A DNA stretch of 64,000 nucleotides from Lepisosteus oculatus. Taxonomy: Eukaryota; Chordata; Actinopteri; Semionotiformes; Lepisosteidae. The position numbers and the translations under genes were made by a program. The stretch is taken from assembly GCF_040954835.1 (NCBI RefSeq), contig NC_090697.1, positions 43,398,788-43,462,787 of the forward strand. The letters are read 5' to 3'. Under the pieces are notes generated by a model. It saw only the letters and a program-made list of their open reading frames with translations, ran no database searches and was not told where the DNA came from. Below, piece by piece: positions 62,731-64,000 of the stretch (position 1 is its first letter; each line of letters opens with the position of its first letter).

Positions 62731-64000
62731 CACAAATGATTGTATTTATGGTGATGATTGTTGTTGTTTTTGAAAGAGTTGATAGCAATGAGGTGTGATG
62801 AGGTGATTTAACTCGCTGAATGTCAGGTCTGGTGAAAATCAAGAAATTGAAACAAAGAAAGGACCTTGGAAGAAGGAAGGAGAACTAAATTGCCTCAGGT
62901 GGACTCGCAAGCTGTGGAGCTAATTTCACTAGAGTGGACTTTTGAATGATACAAAAGCTAAGATTGTTGCAGAACCCAACCTGTAGTGATGAATGGCAAC
63001 CTGAATGCGTAGTGTTATATCACCATCCTGCAAGCTCTCCCCGAATTTATCATCAACACACACATATTTTGTGGCAGATGAGAAGGTGGCAGTTATATTG
63101 AGGAGTTGGACACGTAACAGGCCTGTCTGAGAGAAAGGGGATGAAAATAGGCATCACACATGTATAGTGTATATTGTTTTCAGCCCTGTTGATGACAAAT
63201 GTTAATTAGCATAATAAATGTACCTTTTTCATGTCAGTTTAATAAAATGTCAGTGATCATTATGAAAGAAAGCAATTTTTTGGTGCTCAAAACAGTGTAA
63301 GTAGAATATTCTTAATTACCCTAAGAATCTTTACTAAGATCCTTTCTAAAGACTAGATTCTATAGAAAATATGCTATAGAACCTTAAATAATAGTACATT
63401 ATTTATGAATGTATGATAAAACCACTATTTATATAAAGCATACTCTAAATTTCTCACAAGAGGGGGGAAATTGAGTTTCCATTCCATGACTGGAAGCAAA
63501 TATCCTTCATTGGAAAAATCCTCTCTGTAAAGCAAATAGTAACATTCATGATTTTGTGGCTTCAGTTCAAGGTTACAGTTACATCTTCTCTCACAGACCC
63601 CCTAGAGTGTCTGGTTCTGCTTTTTAGATTTAGACATATTTGAATTTAAGCCCTTAACTAGAAATACATTTTAAAATCACATTGGGATTTGTGACAAGTG
63701 AATTATTGCTATTACTTGAACTGTTGGTAGAGTTTAATTTAACATTGCAGATTAGAATTTCTGAGCCTAAATGTGTTATACAGTATCTCAAAATGTTTCA
63801 AATGTCAGTATATGTGGAAAGTCTAGAGTAAGGTGAAGGGATCAAATCTCCTTGTTTCCTTCCTTTTCATTGGATTTGGTATAGTAGCGAGGGACATTCA
63901 CAGTTTTGGACCTGGGCTGCTTGAATTGTATTCTAATAAGTGGAAAACATTTTATTGGAATTTCTATTTAGAAAATAGCAAAATGAATATCAGCTGCAGA
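62731..64000. other. No feature seen
   Basis: AT-rich sequence to the end of the window with no coding or repeat evidence. Confidence 0.4.

Overview
This window is vertebrate nuclear DNA, most likely from a ray-finned fish outside the teleosts (gar or bowfin type). The clade is inferred from its repeats: a 5S-rRNA-derived SINE, tRNA-derived SINEs, L2 and RTE-like LINE fragments, Tc1/mariner remnants, a Penelope-like fragment and an endogenous retrovirus. The genus is a guess. There are no bacterial features.

Positions 1-15989 hold a head-to-tail tandem array. Units are about 3.26 kb: 1-3260, 3261-6520, 6521-9778, 9779-13038, and a fifth ending at 15989. The array probably continues to the left of the window. 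Units 1-4 are about 99% or more identical; unit 5 is more diverged. Read by hand, each unit holds one minus-strand gene with five coding exons, a CRE-like site and TATA box in front, and an AATAAA signal behind. The predicted protein is 305 aa (331 aa if a 78-nt in-frame GC-AG intron is kept). It is proline-rich, has an N-terminal myristoylation-type motif, a polybasic tract and cysteines, and ends in Thr-Glu-Leu. I recognise no known family. Differences between copies are mostly synonymous inside the predicted exons. Copy 5 has lost a splice donor. This array is the most interesting object here.

From 15990 to 19480 there are SINE pieces and a decayed LINE endonuclease. From about 19480 to 24395 lies a broken endogenous retrovirus: a possible leader, RNase H and integrase remnants, and a 3' LTR. 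Inside it sit a Penelope-like fragment, a GT microsatellite and a 5'-truncated L2 LINE.

From 24396 to 64000 the DNA is AT-rich and intergenic or intronic, and I find no convincing protein-coding gene. It contains three Tc1-like remnants, a 5S SINE plus two detached 3' tails, a GC-rich solo LTR, a LINE reverse-transcriptase remnant, a tRNA-Gly(TCC)-like pseudogene, several degenerate SINEs, a decayed L2 piece, a Penelope-like fold-back and two perfect inverted repeats. Long stretches hold nothing I can name; a few are flagged as candidate conserved non-coding elements.
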